The translations under genes were made by a program, and so were the position numbers. DNA of 64,000 nucleotides from Chitinophagaceae bacterium (GTDB taxonomy: Bacteria > Bacteroidota > Bacteroidia > Chitinophagales > Chitinophagaceae): positions 1,571,001 to 1,635,000 of the forward strand of contig JADJPV010000001.1 of the NCBI GenBank assembly GCA_016713085.1, given 5' to 3'. The notes under the pieces were generated by a model. That model did not search any database. It worked only from the letters and a program-made list of their open reading frames with translations, and was not told the DNA's origin. Below, piece after piece: positions 62,482 to 64,000 of the stretch. Each line of letters begins with the position of its first letter. Positions within the stretch are counted from its first letter, which is position 1.

Positions 62482-64000
62482 ATGAGCAAAAGAATTGTTG
62501 TTGATCCAATTACAAGAATTGAAGGTCACTTACGTGTTGAAGTAGATATCGAAAACGGAAAGATAACTGATGCATACAGCAGTGGCACCATGGTTCGGTT
62601 GCTGGAAGAAATACTGAAAGGCCGTGACCCAAGAGATGCATGGGCTTTTGTTGGCCGTGTTTGCGGCGTATGTACATCCACACACTCTTTAACTTCTGTT
62701 CGTACGGTAGAAGATGCATTGAATATTACTGTTCCGCCGAATGCAGAACTGGTGCGTAATATTATGCATTGTGTATTATATATGCATGATCATGTTGTTC
62801 ACTTCTATCATCTGCATGCAATGGACTGGGTGGATGTGGTGAATGCATTGAAAGCGGATCCAAAGAAAACCTCAGAGCTGGCACAAAGTATTTCTCATTG
62901 GCCAAAAAGTTCACCCGGTTATTTCAGTGATATTCAAACAAGGATTAAAAAGTTTGTTGAAAGCGGGCAACTGGGAATTTTTGCCAATGGTTATTGGGGG
63001 CATCCTGCTTATAAACTTCCTGCCGAAGTAAACCTCATTGGTCTAGCTCACTATCTCGAAGCATTGGAATGGCAGAAAGAAATTGTAAAAGTGCAGGCCA
63101 TCTTTGGTGGTAAAAATCCACACCCGAATTATTTAGTGGGCGGTATGGCATGCGCTATTGGTTTGGATGATGTGAGTGGTATCAATGCAGAACGATTGGC
63201 TTATGTACAGCAACTCATTCAACAGGGGAAAGAATTTATTGAGCAGGTGTATATTCCCGATCTGATGGCTGTTGCATCTTTCTATAAAGACTGGGGAGCA
63301 ATTGGTGGCGGCCTTGGAAACTATATGGTATATGGCGATCTGCCAACAAATGGCATCAGGGATACTGCAAGTTATAAATTTCCTGCAGGAGCAATCTTAA
63401 ATAAAGACATCAGTAAAGTGTATGATGTTGATTTGAAAAAAGATGATGAAGTACAGGAATTCATTACACACTCCTGGTACGATTATAAAGAAGGAAAAAA
63501 TAAAGGATTGCATCCTTGGAAAGGTGAAAGTAAAATTAATTATACCGGTCCAAAGCCCCCATTTGAACATTTAGATACATCAAAAGAATACAGCTATCTC
63601 AAAACTCCTAGATGGAAAGGCAATGCAATGGAAGTTGGTCCGCTTGCGAGAGTATTGGTTGGTTATGCAAGAGGAAAAGAAGAATACAAAGCAGTTGTTG
63701 ATAAAACACTGAAAGATCTGGATGTTCCAATTACTGCATTGTTCTCCACCTTAGGCAGAACAGCTGCACGTGGACTGGAAGCAGTACTTGCTGCAGGATG
63801 GGTACAGGAATTTTATGATCAGTTAATCACCAATATTAAGAATGGCGATACACGTATGGCTGAGATGACAAATTTTGATCCGAAGACATGGCCAAAATCA
63901 GCAATGGGTGTAGGACATTCAGAAGCACCTCGTGGAGCACTGGCACACTGGATCAATATTGAAAATGAAAAAATTGCCAATTACCAGTTAGTGGTTCCTA
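62482..64000 (+). CDS. [NiFe]-hydrogenase large subunit, group 1 (runs off right edge)
   Basis: An open frame from ATG 62482 to the window end gives 506 residues. The start KRIVVDPITRIEGHLRVEV and the L1 motif GRVCGVCTSTHS are those of group 1 large subunits. Other family segments: NGYWGHPAYKLPAEVNLIG, KNPHPNYLVGGMAC, MEVGPLARVLVGYARG and SEAPRGALAHWI. The L2 motif (DPCxxC) and the C-terminal tail lie beyond the window. It follows the small subunit by 24 bp. No stop codon interrupts the visible part. Confidence 0.95.
   Translation, partial: MSKRIVVDPITRIEGHLRVEVDIENGKITDAYSSGTMVRLLEEILKGRDPRDAWAFVGRVCGVCTSTHSLTSVRTVEDALNITVPPNAELVRNIMHCVLYMHDHVVHFYHLHAMDWVDVVNALKADPKKTSELAQSISHWPKSSPGYFSDIQTRIKKFVESGQLGIFANGYWGHPAYKLPAEVNLIGLAHYLEALEWQKEIVKVQAIFGGKNPHPNYLVGGMACAIGLDDVSGINAERLAYVQQLIQQGKEFIEQVYIPDLMAVASFYKDWGAIGGGLGNYMVYGDLPTNGIRDTASYKFPAGAILNKDISKVYDVDLKKDDEVQEFITHSWYDYKEGKNKGLHPWKGESKINYTGPKPPFEHLDTSKEYSYLKTPRWKGNAMEVGPLARVLVGYARGKEEYKAVVDKTLKDLDVPITALFSTLGRTAARGLEAVLAAGWVQEFYDQLITNIKNGDTRMAEMTNFDPKTWPKSAMGVGHSEAPRGALAHWINIENEKIANYQLVVP

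Noticed and set aside
1..64000. CRISPR arrays, prophage, transposase or integrase genes
   Set aside because: No regularly spaced repeat array and no protein with transposase, integrase or phage motifs was found; the repeats present are hairpins and short direct repeats.

Overview
The window looks like a chromosomal segment of a Bacteroidota, most likely a Chitinophagaceae-type bacterium. This is an inference from the gene content: an arginine pathway that uses an N-acylornithine transcarbamylase, a PadR/PspC pair, an etfB-etfA-long acyl-CoA dehydrogenase trio of the kind seen in Bacteroides, weak Shine-Dalgarno sites, and TAnnTTTG-type promoter boxes. No rRNA, tRNA, CRISPR array or transposase was seen.

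Layout. Positions 1-24 kb hold ordinary chromosomal genes: gcvT, pspC/padR, a sterol-desaturase family protein, dnaN, an S1C-type protease, two aminotransferases, a Gfo/Idh/MocA oxidoreductase, an ECF sigma/anti-sigma pair, an AlbA_2 ATP-binding protein and a DMT transporter. From 24.1 kb to the right edge the window is dominated by [NiFe]-hydrogenase genes of four kinds. (i) hoxEFUYH on the minus strand with a convergent hoxW protease, a cyanobacterial-type NAD(P)-linked group 3d enzyme. (ii) A divergent second group 3d set on the plus strand that resembles the Ralstonia soluble hydrogenase (fused hoxE-hoxF, then hoxU, hoxY, hoxH, hoxW). (iii) An echABCDEF-like membrane-bound, ferredoxin-linked group 4 set with its own hypA. 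(iv) At the right end, a group 1 uptake hydrogenase whose small subunit carries the six-cysteine proximal-cluster signature of O2-tolerant enzymes; its large subunit runs off the window. The maturation genes hypA-hypB-hypF-hypC-hypD-hypE lie on the minus strand at 61.1-54.7 kb. Between the hydrogenase blocks sit a seven-gene arginine operon (argG-argC-argD-argF'-argB-argE-argH) preceded by a GNAT acetyltransferase, and an etfBA-acyl-CoA dehydrogenase operon.

How they may work together (inference). The two Hox enzymes would couple H2 to NAD(P)H, Ech would couple H2 to reduced ferredoxin and ion pumping, and the group 1 enzyme would feed H2 electrons to the respiratory chain. The ETF beta subunit has the FAD-site motif of the bifurcating-type ETFs, so acyl-CoA oxidation could connect to the ferredoxin/NAD pool that Ech and Hox use.

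A second theme is damage. About ten single-base indels or nonsense codons, two internal deletions (hoxEF2, hypB) and a degenerate tandem duplication (hypE) break genes, mostly within the hydrogenase and maturation block, while housekeeping genes are intact. Several indels lie in homopolymer runs and the hypE region looks like uncorrected long-read sequence, so assembly error and real gene decay must be told apart before physiology is inferred.
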